Source of the DNA: Talpa occidentalis
Taxonomy: Eukaryota > Chordata > Mammalia > Eulipotyphla > Talpidae
Direction of reading: 5' to 3'
NCBI RefSeq assembly: GCF_014898055.3
Contig: NW_023605083.1
Coordinates: forward strand, 89,559,721 to 89,623,720
Length of the DNA: 64,000 nucleotides
In this document: piece by piece, positions 1 through 11,289 of the stretch
Layout: the number at the start of each line of letters is the position of its first letter
Numbering within the stretch: the stretch's first letter is position 1
Program-made: the position numbers and the translations under genes
The notes under the pieces: model-generated
What the model saw: only the letters and a program-made list of their open reading frames with translations
The model's database searches: none
Told to the model about the DNA's origin: nothing

Positions 1-830
1 TACGTTTATGCATAGCCATCTAGAATCTGGCTTCCTGCTGAGTGGAAGGTGACTTCAGTGGATGGAAAAAGGTAAAGCTACTGGTTTCTTTGGCCCATAT
101 ACATTTTAAAACCAAGTTAATATATACATGTACTTTAAAAATTCAAAGGATTGAGAAGAGTTTATGCTGAGAAGCACCTCCGCGGCCCCCAACCTCAGGC
201 AGGAAATGGGTTCTGGCTAAGACTTCAGTGTTTCTGTCTTCTGAGTATCCAGTGGGCAGAGGAGTGCTTCTCTTTATTCACTTCATTCAACAGCTACTTG
301 CACAGAGGACATTTTGGGAAACAGATCAATTAAATATGTCCCCACCTTGAACTAGTCTAGGGGGGAGAGCTGGAAATCAAAACAGGTATTTATAACGAAA
401 AAAAAGAAAGAAAGAACCATCAAAATAAAAGTGTAACTGAGCATTTTGAAAGTCCAGGGAAAACTACAGCCAGGTTTCTGGGATGGGAGTTGAGTGGGGG
501 GTGTAGGCAGGCTGGCATTGGATTGCCCCGCACCCCAGCACCCCAGCTTGGCACAGAAAGAATGAATCTTAGGGCTTGGAACTGTCTACTTTAGTTTGAC
601 TCACACCTTTCAGGTCCCTCCTTGGAGCTGGTCTAGCATGCCTCCAGCGACGGGGTGCTCACCCCACTCCAAGCACCTCCTTCCATCAGTGACCAGTTCA
701 GATTGAGACAAGCCCTTTCTGTCCTGTTGAAATCTCATCCAGGAAGGGTTAATGAGACAATCACTAGGCTCTCCCAGTCTGAGCCTCCACCTCCCCACAC
801 CCTGCCCAGAAGCATTAAGTCCATTCCCTG
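1..830. other. Unassigned, probably unique sequence
   Basis: I recognise no gene, SINE, LINE or LTR here. The only open frames are short (about 60 codons), use non-ATG starts and show no protein-like composition. An A-rich run lies near 400-415. Confidence 0.5.
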
Positions 831-834
831 GGGA

Positions 835-965
835 ATGAACTTTTAAAGGCTTATAGCAAGGTAGGTTAATTAAAATCTTTGATCAAAGCCCCATAAACAG
901 CATAAAACTTCTCTCTCTTAATTATCCTGGATGGTCTCACCAGCATTAAAGCCAAGGGGGAAATG
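835..965. promoter_or_regulatory. Candidate enhancer with a TCF/LEF palindrome
   Basis: Positions 877-888 read CTTTGATCAAAG, a perfect 12-bp palindrome holding two overlapping TCF/LEF-type sites on opposite strands. Just upstream, 866-873 is TTAATTAA, a palindromic homeodomain-type core, and more TTAAT and ATAAA motifs follow to 925. The stretch is repeat-free. Clustered lineage-factor motifs in unique sequence suggest a developmental enhancer, but conservation cannot be tested from this window. Confidence 0.35.
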
Positions 966-1810
966 AAGACGAGGCTGCGAGGTACAGTGGGAGGAGAAGA
1001 ACTATGAGGACACTCTCCCAAAAACAACCACCAGGAGGTTGGAAGCCGCCATGTTGATGCCCCATCCCCTTTCCGCCATGTCAGGGATTCCCAGGAACCA
1101 GAAAAACCTACCTTTGCTCAAGTAACAATTACCCAGCACCTCCTGCCACTCTTTCATGGGAAGCCCCAGATACTTGCAGTGGGGTGTGCTCAGAGCCACT
1201 GAACAGAGTGGAGGATAGAGCCTGCGGAGGCTCCTTACTCAGCCTGAGAAGCTGAAGGAATGCTCCCTGAGACAGTGGCCTTGAGTCAACACAAGAAGGA
1301 TATGTTGAAGACAGTCAGGAGAAAGTCAGGTAGAGAGGAGAAGCCTGAAGAAAAAGTGCTCAAGTTCACCACAGTGGAGTGGGCAGAGGAGACATGAGAC
1401 CAGAGCACTGAGCAGGACCCTATCATGAGACCCTCTGCACTAGGACAGCTCCTGAGAGCAGTGGCCATCCTTTGGGATTGGGGGTAAGCCTAGCTACTTG
1501 CTGGGGAGAATCAGGCTGGAGAGGACTGAGCCTGGAGGCAGGAATCTCGGTGCTGGTGACCAGGTAAGAGGACGTGCTGCCCAATCCCAGGCACTGGCTG
1601 TGGAGGGGGTAAATGGAGAGAAGTAGATGGACATGAGATATGTTTGGGGCAAGGGGAAGGAGCCCAGCTGATGGCCAGCCTTCCTGATTAGGTTCTGGGT
1701 GAGTGAACTTGAACATGAGCAGTAAAGCAGGGTGATAGCTGGGGAGATTACAAGTTTAGTTCTGGACTCAATGAGTAGGATGGGCCAGAGATCTAGTCAC
1801 AGTCCCACAT
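966..1810. other. Unassigned sequence
   Basis: No repeat or gene recognised. A minus-strand frame at 1423-1716 (97 codons) has no recognisable motif and I regard it as chance. Confidence 0.45.
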
Positions 1811-1814
1811 CTCC

Positions 1815-2245
1815 CACCCACCTGCCCCCAAGTAAAACCCTCAGTGACTTCCCACATGGCTGAGAATAGCATCTGAAGTGCTTAGGAGGACCTTCAAGGC
1901 CGTGCCTGACCTGCCCAGGGCTCTCCCGCAGCTCCCTGCCCATGCACTCTCTTCCTAAACAGCAGCTCTCTGGCCATAAGGACTTCTGTCTGATCTGTAG
2001 GTGGGGAGGTGGGATGAGAAGGGAGGAACTACAAGGAGATTATGCCAAAAACAACAAAACAATAAAGGCTCCTTCCCAACTCAGCGCCTTTACACATTCT
2101 GTCCCCAATATCTGAATTGCTCTTTCTCACACTCTTTCCTCACTATCTCCTAGGTCTCACTTTATCTCCTCTACAGGGAAACCTTCCCTGCCCCTAGCCC
2201 AGCAAACTCTAAAGAGCAGGCTAAACACACAGCTCATACAATGTT
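1815..2245 (+). repeat. L2-like LINE relic
   Basis: The order of phrases follows the L2 3' region: a 'cctcagtgacttcccacatg' segment, then 'gaccttcaaggccgtgcctg', then a pyrimidine-rich part with 'gcctttacacattctgtcc', then 'gggaaaccttccctgcccc'. Strongly diverged and non-coding. Confidence 0.6.
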
Positions 2246-2269
2246 TGTACCACTTCACACTGGCTGCCC

Positions 2270-2475
2270 CCTCTTCCACAGGGTCTACTGATCATGCTAG
2301 GACTGATTCAAATGTCCCCTCCTCCAGGAAGCTCTCCTGGTTGTTTTCTCATGTGAAATCTAGGAAGGTCTTATTTTCCACTATTTAGTTCTCAGCTGTG
2401 CTACAGTCTATGAGTTCTATGCAGAGTGGGAAGCCAGCAGGTCTTGGAAACATAGGTTCAGACCCCCTAGTCCCA
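2270..2475 (+). repeat. L2-like 3' segment, paralogous to 4675-4870
   Basis: Contains 'gattcaaatgtcccctcctc', 'caggaagctctcctgg', 'gctacagtctatgag' and 'gcagagtgggaa' in the same order and spacing as 4720-4865. The similarity is well above what two random L2 fragments would show over about 200 bp, so a local duplication of an L2 3' piece is possible. Confidence 0.5.
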
Positions 2476-2875
2476 TCCACCCCATGCTCAGACACTCAGC
2501 TCATGGGGGACAGAGGAATCTGCAGTTTTGTCAAGTATACCAGGTGGTTCCAAAACAAGTAGACCCAGATCTGAGAAGCCTGCACTGCAGCATGCTGTGT
2601 CTCCCAGAAGTGCAGCTCAGTGGCTGCGGAGGCAAAAAAGGGGGCCTGAATTGCTCCCACCATGCCCCATGGGCTCTGTCCCACATGCATGTTGATCACT
2701 GACATAATATTATGTGCTGATTATAACCATGATTTTTGACGTGAAAAATTCATACTTTTGTAATCTTATGTGAAATTTAGATAAGTTTCCTTAGAAAACT
2801 GCTATTTATATTAATCTTTATTGATATGCAATCCAAGTAAAAACAAGGTAATTTCTAAAGAATTAACTTCATGAA
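2476..2875. other. Unassigned, AT-rich in its second half
   Basis: Nothing recognisable. The stretch around 2700-2870 is AT-rich. Confidence 0.4.
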
Positions 2876-2879
2876 AATA

Positions 2880-3415
2880 GCCTGGCCCTCACCCCTTCCT
2901 GCTAGGTTGTTCCCCATAAACCTCTGTGTCTAGGAACTTGGGCATGATGATGTTGAAATTTACCTGAGCCCTGTGCTCTGGGAAAGCAGTGACAGCTAAG
3001 AAACCACCCCCACCCCTGTAAGGAGGGAAACACAGTTTACCCTAAAGACCCACCTTCCGCATCTGACTCAGATAAAACTGGCAGCTGCCTATCTTGTGTA
3101 CCCAGGACAAGGTCAGAGACCCTCCAAATTCCCCTCCTTTGTCTCATAAATGATTAGCTGAAAACCAACTCGACACAGAGATAAATACTTCATGTTTGAC
3201 TGACAGACAGAGACTCTCCCTGACTACAAAATCACTCCCAATTATAATACCCACCCCCAACCTGGGGAAATGCAGCTCCTCAGTTTGAGGCAAACCACCC
3301 CTATGAGATGCTCTCATTTTTGGATCTGGGGTGCTCTCCCTCTTGCATAAACAAAATTAATTTTCTTACAGGTTTTGTTTTGTCTTTGACAGGCACCACT
3401 ACTGTTAGAATTTAC
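2880..3415 (+). mobile_element. Probable old LTR (ERV1-like), boundaries uncertain
   Basis: The composition is LTR-like: a C-rich promoter-like first half, then 'gcataaacaaaattaatttt' near 3346 and a GT-rich end 'gttttgtctttgac'. Just downstream, 'catttggggcagctgat' at 3414-3430 weakly resembles a proline-tRNA primer-binding site (TTTGGGGGCTCG...). No clean TG/CA ends were found. Could instead be another interspersed repeat. Confidence 0.35.
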
Positions 3416-3673
3416 ATTTGGGGCAGCTGATTGAATGCCAAGTCAGAACAGGGACTAGGGAAATGGTTACAAAATGGTTTCCAACTGAACCATTGGTTAT
3501 TGCCTGGATTGTTGGGGGTAGGAGTCGGGGGGAGGGACTGTGTCCCAGGGTCAGGCTCTCTAGGAACCCTTCTCTGAGCATGGGCAGTCAAGGGGAACAG
3601 GAAAGCAGGGTATCATGGGAGGAAACAGGTCACCAGATCCAGAAAAGCGGGGACCGAGGACCTGGACCCTCTC
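3416..3673. other. Unassigned, possibly ERV leader
   Basis: An open frame of 125 codons from 3418 carries on into the next LTR and has no recognisable protein motif. Its location after a probable LTR allows an ERV leader reading, unproven. Confidence 0.25.
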
Positions 3674-3677
3674 AAAG

Positions 3678-4264
3678 TGTTATAGGACAGGGAGAGGGGC
3701 AGCCCAAACCCCGCAAACCCGCCTATTCTACATGGGTTCTGCCATCCGCCGCATCAACACAAAACATAGGAGACTTTAATGGAAAGAAACTTTAATTAAA
3801 CTAGGAAACAATACAGGTGAGGCAAAGAGTGTAGTTTCTAAATGAAGCACCCAAAGTTACCCATCCCCTCGTGGGTAAAACTCCATCCATATGGGGTCGG
3901 CCCAGAGCAAGGCCCCAAAGCCTGCCACAAGTCTAAAACATCTTCCAGTGGGGACCCACAGAAAAGGGTCACAAACAACCGGACAAGCCCAGAAGGAAAA
4001 GAGCAAAATCAACATCAAGATAAAAGCTGCCATTGTCACCTCCCCACAGGTCTCACCCACATCTGTGTCACCCAGTCCACGACCAAAAGACAAGCGCAGT
4101 TTCTTCACGTGTCTCTAGGCTCCATGCGCCTCCTCCAGGTCTCCTTGCTCCATCCTGCTTCCTTCCTCCGTCTCTTCCTGCAGCTTCTTCTCTTGCTGCT
4201 CAGCTCCACCCTCCCTTGGGTGGGGCAGGGAACCTCCCCCTTTCCTGGGGACCACCCTGTTACA
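3678..4264 (-). mobile_element. Solo LTR, family 1, with 4-bp target duplication
   Basis: Minus-strand LTR of 587 bp with TG...CA ends. It aligns by eye with 33447-34045 (-), 47178-47780 (+) and 61968-62523 (+). The flanks are AAAG at 3674-3677 and AAAG at 4265-4268, the 4-bp duplication typical of gammaretrovirus-like integration. No internal sequence adjoins, so it is a solo LTR formed by LTR-LTR recombination. Frames inside it are non-coding. Confidence 0.85.
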
Positions 4265-4493
4265 AAAGCAGTATCTATTTCTCAGCACTTTGCAGCCCAG
4301 GTAGGAGCTGGTTAAATGTACAGGCCCCCTAGACCTGGACCCTGCCCAGGCTCTCCTGCAGCCCCTCCCTCTGACAGTCCTAGATCAAAAGGGAAGTCAA
4401 AGTTTCCTAAATCACCAACATCCTGCCTCAAATCCTTTGTTGCTTCTGAACATAGGTAAAAGAATCTGCCAGATGAGGTTCTGCAAAATGACA

Positions 4494-4610
4494 TTTTTTT
4501 TTTTTTTTTTTTTTGGGACCCTCGCTGGCACCCGGGAATGAACCTGTGCTACAGAGGCTGCGGACAGCCTCGCAGCCCAGCACTCAACCACTCCGCCACC
4601 AGGGGAGGCC
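4494..4610 (-). mobile_element. Short tRNA-only SINE with poly(A)
   Basis: On the minus strand the element starts at 4610 with the GGCCTCCCCTGGTGGCGGAG head of the local SINE family, runs through the B-box region and goes straight into a 21-nt A-run, omitting the roughly 165-bp body of other copies. TCTGCAAAATGA occurs on both sides (about 4479-4492 and 4611-4622), so the short form retrotransposed as such. Confidence 0.85.
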
Positions 4611-4674
4611 CTCTGCAAAATGATATTAACTCTTCCACCTCGCTGTCTTTACTCTTGCTGCTTCCTCCACCTCA

Positions 4675-4870
4675 GATAGTCTGCCCCTTCTTCCATAGGT
4701 CTCCTCAACCAGCTAGAACTGATTCAAATGCCCCCTCTTCCAGGAAGCCCTCCTGACTGTTCCTCATCTGAAATATGAGGTCTTCTTTTCTACTACTTCA
4801 CTTTCAGCTATGCTACAGTCTGTATTTTTCAATATCATATGAGTCCTGTGCAGAGTGGGAAAACAGCAGG
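4675..4870 (+). repeat. L2-like 3' segment, paralogous to 2270-2475
   Basis: Same ordered phrases as the earlier copy: 'gattcaaatgccccctcttc', 'caggaagccctcctgac', 'gctacagtctgt' and 'gcagagtggga'. Confidence 0.5.
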
Positions 4871-4874
4871 CCTT

Positions 4875-5015
4875 GAAACCAAGACATAGGTTCGCATTCC
4901 TATTTTAACATCTGATTATCCTGTGGTCTTCTGCAAATCATTAAAATCTCACTGAACCTCCCATTGTTCCCAGGTTTTCTTATCTGTAAAATGGAAGTAA
5001 CAGTCTGTCCAGGAA
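4875..5015 (+). repeat. MIR relic
   Basis: Follows the MIR core: 'ataggttcgcattcc', then 'tctgcaaatcattaaaatct', 'tgaacctccc' and 'cttatctgtaaaatggaagt'. Diverged and non-coding. Confidence 0.65.
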
Positions 5016-5019
5016 TCCA

Positions 5020-6100
5020 CTGGGGACATGATAATAATGAAGATTCAGATTCTGTATTTCTAACAAAGTCTCAGTCAATGCAGGTCCAGGATCAGCAGCA
5101 ACTGGTTCCAGAAGCAGGACATAATATATTTGCCCCCTATAAAGAATACAGAGTGTTCTAAAGGGTCCATATTATGAGGGCCATATTAGGAGTTCAACAG
5201 TAGGGAAGCATTATTAATACTATCATTTTCTCTCTCACCAGTGCTTGACATGTGGCAGGTTCTGGGAATGAGGGTGCTGTCATCACAATATGTGCTCTCT
5301 CCTGCTCCCTGAAACCAGTGTCCGGAGGACAGGTAGATGCCTAATTCCCCCCTCGAAAAGCATTATGCATAAAAAGCAAAAGTTTGCACCTGTGAAGGAA
5401 AAAACAGTAATTTCTATCAAACTTTGGGGGCCCCCTCTGAGAAGACCCTTCTTTCCAAGGGCCTGAGCTCATATACAGAATATCATGGCTAAGTGTGGCT
5501 CCCTGTACCCCTGCCTGCCCTGCCCCAACGGCCTTGTCCTGTGGGAGAAGCCCCGGCTTTCCTCAGAAGCCTCCCTCCTCTGCAGCCAGTTTCTGATGAA
5601 GATGAGCTCCCTGGCTCTGCACATCTGAGGGAAACAGTTGGCTTCATAACCTTGGGGGAAAAAGACAAATAGAGGATCTCCAGAGATTTATCAGAGACCC
5701 CAGGAAGCTGTAAAACATATGTTGCAACATATCGGTCCTTGACAGATTCCAACAACTGAGGAAACCCTTACCCTTGCAAACTGACTGAGGCCAAGTTAAT
5801 GAGGACCTGCTCAGCTCCTGCCTGGGGGGCAGAGTCATCTTCCTGCCCCCACATTCCCCTGCAGTTCATGTGCAGAACCTGCATCTCAGGCCTGTCAAGC
5901 CAGCTGGCGAGGACTCGCATCTGCTGAGAGCCTCTTAGGTATCCAGAGCCGCCCCCTCAACACCCCCCAGGTGCAGCTATGAGCCCCAGGTGTTGACAAC
6001 ATCCTCAGTGGCAGAGCCCAGCTTTGGCCCCAGGTGTCTGGAGCCCTTCTACCTCCAAGGACAGGGCGGTCAAGGCCACTGCCCGGGGACTGGGAGGACA
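5020..6100. other. Unassigned sequence
   Basis: No repeat or gene recognised. Overlapping short minus-strand frames at 5489-5838 lack recognisable motifs. Confidence 0.4.
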
Positions 6101-6107
6101 GTCACAC

Positions 6108-6285
6108 CCTGGTTTCATGTTAGACTCACCTGGGTAGCTTAAAAAATATACAGATGTCTGGGATGTCCTCGCAGCAGTTCTGAATTCTGGGGTGCTGTCT
6201 AGGTGCCAGGATTTAAAAAAAAAAAAAAAAAAAAAACCTCCCCAGGTGATCCTAATATGTATCCAAGGGTGAGAACCATTACCTT
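6108..6285 (+). mobile_element. MER5A-like hAT DNA-transposon relic
   Basis: The order 'ttagactcacctgggtagct', 'gggtgctgtctaggtgcc', 'ccaggtgatcctaatatgta' and 'gtgagaaccatt' matches the MER5A/Charlie non-autonomous layout. A run of about 23 A at 6213-6236 interrupts it, probably expansion of an A-rich site. Confidence 0.55.
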
Positions 6286-6980
6286 AGAAAAAAAGTTATT
6301 GCTCAGATTTAACATTCAAAACAGAGCTTTTGAAGAGGTTTAACAATAGTCAGAGCAGTTTTGGTTTGTGATTTTCTATTTAAAAGCCACAACGAAGATC
6401 AAAGCCTGGCAGGCCAAGATCACAGAGTGGGCAGGATGCTGGCCAGGAAGTAGGAAAACATTTTCTATTCCAAAGGAAATGAAATTATCTTAGGAGAAGA
6501 GCAATTAGAAAGGAAATTAAGAAAGGAAGTAGACAGGGGTGAATTTATTTCTCTCCCCACCTCTCCCTTCACCCCTCCCATATCACCCTTATAGCAGAGA
6601 GCAGAGTGTCTTTTGTCTGCCTCCAACCTGGGACTGTGGCACCCACCTGGAGGAGTGAGCTCAGGGAGGACATCAGTGGAGCAGAAGTCGTGGCAGAGAG
6701 GACTCTCCTCTGGCCTTGTTCTCACCTCAGGTGTGGCTCAGAGTTCTGTCTGGAGCCTGGCATCGTAAGACTATTATTGCAACCAAACACCATGGGCTCC
6801 TGTAGCACCTGTTCCATCTTGGGTGGGCGCTGGACAGCAGGAGGTACAAGCAGCAGCCTGCCCCACAGGGGCAGGAGTGGGACAGGAGGCAAAACGTGCT
6901 CACCTAGAAGTGACTGAGGAGAATATTCCTTTGAATCAAAAGCTGGTTTGTTTCTCCTGAGTGGAAACAAAAGAGCCAGA
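6286..6980. other. Unassigned sequence
   Basis: No repeat or gene recognised. Plus and minus frames of about 100 codons at 6606-7033 overlap each other and show no conserved motif. Confidence 0.4.
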
Positions 6981-6984
6981 AGAA

Positions 6985-7795
6985 AGTGAAACTTCGCTGT
7001 AAAAAAAATATGAAGAAAATTACATTTCTGCACATCTGACTGTACCTGTAAATCTTAAACATGCTATAAGGTCTGTTCAAAAAGAAGAAATATGTACCAC
7101 CAATGAATAGGAAGAGAAGTTTGGCCTCAGCAGTAATCCAAGAAATACAAATCAAATATACCATTCAGATCCCTCAAATAGGTGGTGGTTTAAAATCTAA
7201 TATCCATATTGGCAAAGGTAGAGAAACCAGTCTCTGCTACATAAATGGTGAAATGCATGTTATCTTTTGGGGGCAACCCTAGATAATGAGAGTTTAAAAA
7301 TTATAATAAGCACTCTTAGAATTTATCTGAAGGAAATAATCAAATTTACAGAGAGCTTTGGGAATAGGATGGTTTGTTAAAGTTTTATTATGCTCCTGAA
7401 AAACTATAGACAGAACACAAATGTCCAGTAGTGTAAAACTAGATAAAATATACTACACTATGAAATATTTCATGAATTAATATGAACCATTAAAATAATT
7501 TCACAAATCTATTTAGTGACTTGGAAAGGTGTTCATTATATATTGTTAAATGAGAAAACAGGTTAAGATAATGTTATTGATCACTAGTCCCTGTATACAT
7601 GTATAATACATTTATGTGTAATTCATGTATATGGAATAATAGGAAGCTCTTCCTCCTTAATGTTAACAATGGTTTTTCTAGGGAAAGGGCATTTACTACT
7701 CTGTATTTTTTTCCTCTTTCCCAACTGTATTTTCTATAACGAACATATCATTTGTGATTTTAAAAAGAGATGGCCCATTAAAGATGGTATATTAA
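6985..7795 (+). mobile_element. L1M-like LINE 3' region relic
   Basis: Features of an old mammalian L1 3' end appear in order: 'gaaatacaaatcaaatatac', 'gtggtttaaaatctaatatc', 'aatgtccagtagtg', 'ttaaatgagaaaacaggtta' and a final 'ggaaagggcatttactactc' with T-rich run to 'attttctataac'. No open frame is retained. Confidence 0.65.
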
Positions 7796-8069
7796 ACATA
7801 CACCTTTAGTTCTTCTCTATCTCAAGCCCCACAAAAATAATAATACAATTATTTCTTTTTATGGGTGCGGCATAAGGTTTAAAAATGGAAGTATAAAATT
7901 ACAACAAAATTTGGAGAGCTGGAAAGCAGTTGGAGAAATATTTGGAGCAGTTGTAACTGAAAAAGCTGAATTCTCAACCAAGAGTAAGGAAATCCAGACA
8001 CAATGTCTTCTACATTCAGATCACCCATCATCTCTACCATGCACCCCTGGAAATGGAGGTTAAAAAGTT
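7796..8069 (+). mobile_element. Old L1/HAL1-like relic, upstream part
   Basis: AT-rich sequence that appears to continue at 8705 after the younger L1 insertion at 8080-8694. By position and composition it is the 5' part of the same old LINE. Confidence 0.4.
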
Positions 8070-8079
8070 ATTAAAACCA

Positions 8080-8694
8080 TTTGTATTTCCTCTTTGGAGA
8101 AGTTTCTTTTTACCTCTTCTGCCCATTTTTGGACTGGATTATATTCTTTGTTTTTGTTGAGTCTCATCAGCTCTTTGTAGATTTTTGTGATCAGTCCTTT
8201 ATCATTAGTGTTGCGTGCAAAAATGTTCTCCCAGTCAGTGGGGTTTCTCTTTGTTTTGGTTATTGTCTCTTTTGCTGTGCAGAAGCTCTTTAATTTGATG
8301 TAGTCCCACATGCAGTTTGCAACAACATAGATGGAGCTAGAAAGGATCATGCTCAGCGAAATAAGTCAGAAAAAAAAAGAAAAATCCCGAATGGCCTCAC
8401 TCATAGCAGGAATTTAGAAAACCTAAATAAGGGACCAGGAACAAGACTAATTAATACAAGATAAAAATCAAAACCAACAAGCAACTATAAACCAGAGACA
8501 CACTACGAGGGCGGGGCGGGGGGGAGAGAAGGGAAGGGGAGAGGAACGACTAGGGTCAAAATAAGGGGGTAGTGCAATTGTATGGGGAATATAACCAAAA
8601 TGATAATGCATACATTGTGCAAAAATGAAAAATGATGTAAGAATTATATAAAATAAAATATTAAAAAAAATAAAATAAAACATTTAAAAAAATG
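8080..8694 (+). mobile_element. 5'-inverted (twin-primed) L1 insertion
   Basis: The right part (about 8317-8694) is an L1 3' end in plus orientation, containing 'aaaggatcatgctcagcgaa' and 'ataagtcag' and ending in an A-rich tail. The left part (8080 to about 8316) is in the opposite orientation: its minus strand encodes the C-terminal part of L1 ORF2, with the recognisable stretches [23 protein letters not shown] and [22 protein letters not shown] at 8070-8079 and ATTAAAACAA at 8695-8704 are the target duplications. This is the classic twin-priming product. The ORF2 fragment is not functional. Confidence 0.88.
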
Positions 8695-8704
8695 ATTAAA
8701 ACAA

Positions 8705-10480
8705 TGTCATTGCATGAAATTCTACTGAAGAAGTAGCCAGATCCCAAAAGGCTTTTCCCTTCCCACAGCGATGGAGATTTAACCTCTGGAAGGTTTGGGG
8801 AAACAAAAAATATAAGAACTTGAGAGCAGCAAGAACAGCTGGGATCAGGAGGATCAGTGAATGTCCAAATACTCAATGTTCAATTTCCCCAGCCTCCTTC
8901 CTCCCTCAGCTCTCAGAATGCCGGAAAGGACAGGGGAACACAACAAAATTTAAAAAGTACTCTTGAAAACTAAAATTGTGCAGAAATGACAACTTCAATA
9001 GGAAGACAGTAGATAGCTGAGAGAAATATCCCCATGAGCAGAATTAAAGACAAAAAGATGCAAAAAAAAAAAAAAAGTAGAGAACAAAATTACATGGTCC
9101 AGTCATATATCAATTTACTATGGGATACATTCTGAGAAATGTGTTGCTAGGTGATTTCATTGTGCAAACATCATAGATTATAGTTACACAAACCCAGCTG
9201 GTATAGCATACTACACACTTAGACTGTATATTGGGACCTTCATCTTATATGCTTTCCATTGTTGACTGAACTGTAGTTATGTGATCTGTGACTGTTATAG
9301 AGAATAGCCCAGAAGGTCCAACATACAAAAAATAGGAATTTCATAAAGAAAAAACAAAGGATTTAAAAAAAAATCATGATGGAAAAAACTGAAAGGAACC
9401 ACCAAGTACCCAGGTTCTGCATTCCATACAAAGGCTCAAGAAGCAGAATGGCTTAGACTCAACAGCAACAATGGAAAACTAGAAAACAATGAGGTAATGC
9501 CTTTAATATCCTGAGGAAAAAATGAGTTCTAATCTGTCAGTCTTTACCCAGTCAAGCTATCAATGATGTGTAAAGGTTAAATAAAGATATTTTCAGACAG
9601 GCACAATGTCAAAAAATCATCTCCCAGGCACTGTTCCTTATAAAGACGCTGGAGGTATGTGCCAGCTAACAAGGGAGTAAACAGAGACAGAGAAACATGG
9701 TACAGAGGAAACAGAAGAGCAATGTGAGGAGAGAGGCAGAGGGAATCATCAGGATGATGTGCCAGGGGTCCCAGATGATGGCCAAGCAGCAGGCGGAGAG
9801 GACATGGCTCAGTTAGACTGTGAAGAGATATTTTCAGGAAAATGGAGAGTACAGAACATCCAATAAGCCCAAACACCTTAAGAAGACATTTTGACAATTG
9901 GCAAAGTTTGACATTAAGTTGGTGATATGTCCAGAGAAAACCCCAAGGCAATCATTAACTGCATGGAAGGCGAAAGGCTGGATAAGAAAGAAAAAGTAAT
10001 CATGGGATATTTCATGATCCTGTTGTAAAGGTTCTTGCAGAGGCTTCAGACCATAAACAGAATACAAAGTGATCACATCAAAATCATTACAATCTCTTGG
10101 AAGAACAGGGACTGGGCGGTGGTAGAGAAAATGACAGGACTGAATCCTCATCATCCATAGCTGAAAACCAGTAGACTGCGCCTAAAACTAAAAATATCAA
10201 ATAGTTACAAGCTCCATATTTAAAGAAAAGAGATAAACACCAAAATAAAAGACTGAGAATGGGAAGCTCTCATCTCTAGGGATGCAGAAACATGTAAGGA
10301 GATTTTTTTAGTAGAAAGCTTCTTAGACCTAGTGGGCTCTTTAAATTATGTGTAACTATGGATTAAAAGAGATTACACATACAGACATAGACACACTCAA
10401 AACTTGGGCAACTGAACAAAAGAGTTTCTGAGTCACTTTCAGGTGTGACTTAAATAGCCCATGACTAGGAGATTTGGGGT
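8705..10480 (+). mobile_element. Old L1/HAL1-like relic, downstream part
   Basis: 9470-9800 follows the end of an L1M/HAL1 ORF1-type region: 'ccagtcaagctatcaatgat', 'aagatattttcagacaggca', 'aatcatctcccaggcactgt' and 'acaagggagtaaacagagac'. The rest is A-rich with short runs. No frame above 124 codons, and those on the minus strand are chance. Confidence 0.55.
9095..9312. repeat. Ancient interspersed repeat, family not named
   Basis: Phrases such as 'gggatacattctgagaaatg', 'ttgctaggtgatttcattgt', 'gtatagcatactacacactt' and 'tgtgactgttatag' match a dispersed mammalian repeat I have seen often but cannot name with confidence. Confidence 0.45.
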
Positions 10481-10995
10481 TTTTTTTTTTTTAGGAATCA
10501 CAATAGGCAGCCTTCTTGAACTCCAAGTCTTTCAGCTCACTTGTCAATTGTAAAATGACTAAGTTGGCAAATAGATCAAATTCTTATTCCCTCTGTGTAC
10601 TTCATTTGGGCTCGTTCTGGCATACAACTGAACCACGTGTTCATTGGGAAACACAGACTAATGAGGAACAGGTGCAGATCTGCTCCATTGCAGACTGGGC
10701 CCCAGCTCCCTTCCCAGACAGACCCCTGTCCCGTCAGCTTAGGGCTCTCTCCCAGCCTCTCCTCCACAGCATCGCTCTGCACCTTCACAGACCTGCTGTG
10801 CATGTCCCCTGAGATGGCACAGAGCCAGCTCTATCTGCTGCCAGTTTTGTCTCTACCACCTGTTCATTACCAGAAGCACATTTATGCCCATTTCACTTCC
10901 ACAGTGTGTGCTGGGGGCTATGGCCTTGGACAGAGTCACTGAGAGGTGGGGGTGCAGTAAAACACGTGGCAGTTTCCAACCAGACAGTCAGTGAC
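10481..10995. other. Unassigned sequence
   Basis: No repeat or gene recognised. Frames of 98 and 115 codons overlap in different phases at 10516-10942 and lack motifs. Confidence 0.4.
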
Positions 10996-11034
10996 ACTGG
11001 CAGCCACCAGCTTGGCCACCCGGTGAATACAACA

Positions 11035-11190
11035 GCAGGGTTTTCTCCTCTGTTGAGCTAGCATTTATTATTCTTTAAATATAGTGGTGCCATGCAGCAT
11101 TAATTCAGGAGAAGAAGCTGCATATTCCAGGCCCTTCTGAAGGCTTGTTTTCACAATGAATTAATGGGCCTTAATTTAACACTGCATCAA
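11035..11190. promoter_or_regulatory. Candidate conserved non-coding element
   Basis: Repeat-free sequence with clustered homeodomain-type cores: 'gcagcattaattcagg', 'gaattaatgggcc', 'cttaatttaac' and a TATTTATTATTCTTTAAAT-like block. This resembles vertebrate developmental enhancers. Conservation is untested. Confidence 0.3.
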
Positions 11191-11289
11191 CACACCAGGC
11201 TGCTGAAGGAATTCCAAGTAGCTGTTTTCTGCACCGGCCCTGGCCCCCAGCTGCCACCTCATGACGACAGCAACCCTGCTCATGTGCAA

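Noticed and set aside
3842..4332. 157- and 99-codon frames with Pro/Ser-rich products
   Set aside because: They lie inside a family-1 solo LTR and recur as fragments in the other LTR copies with different breaks.
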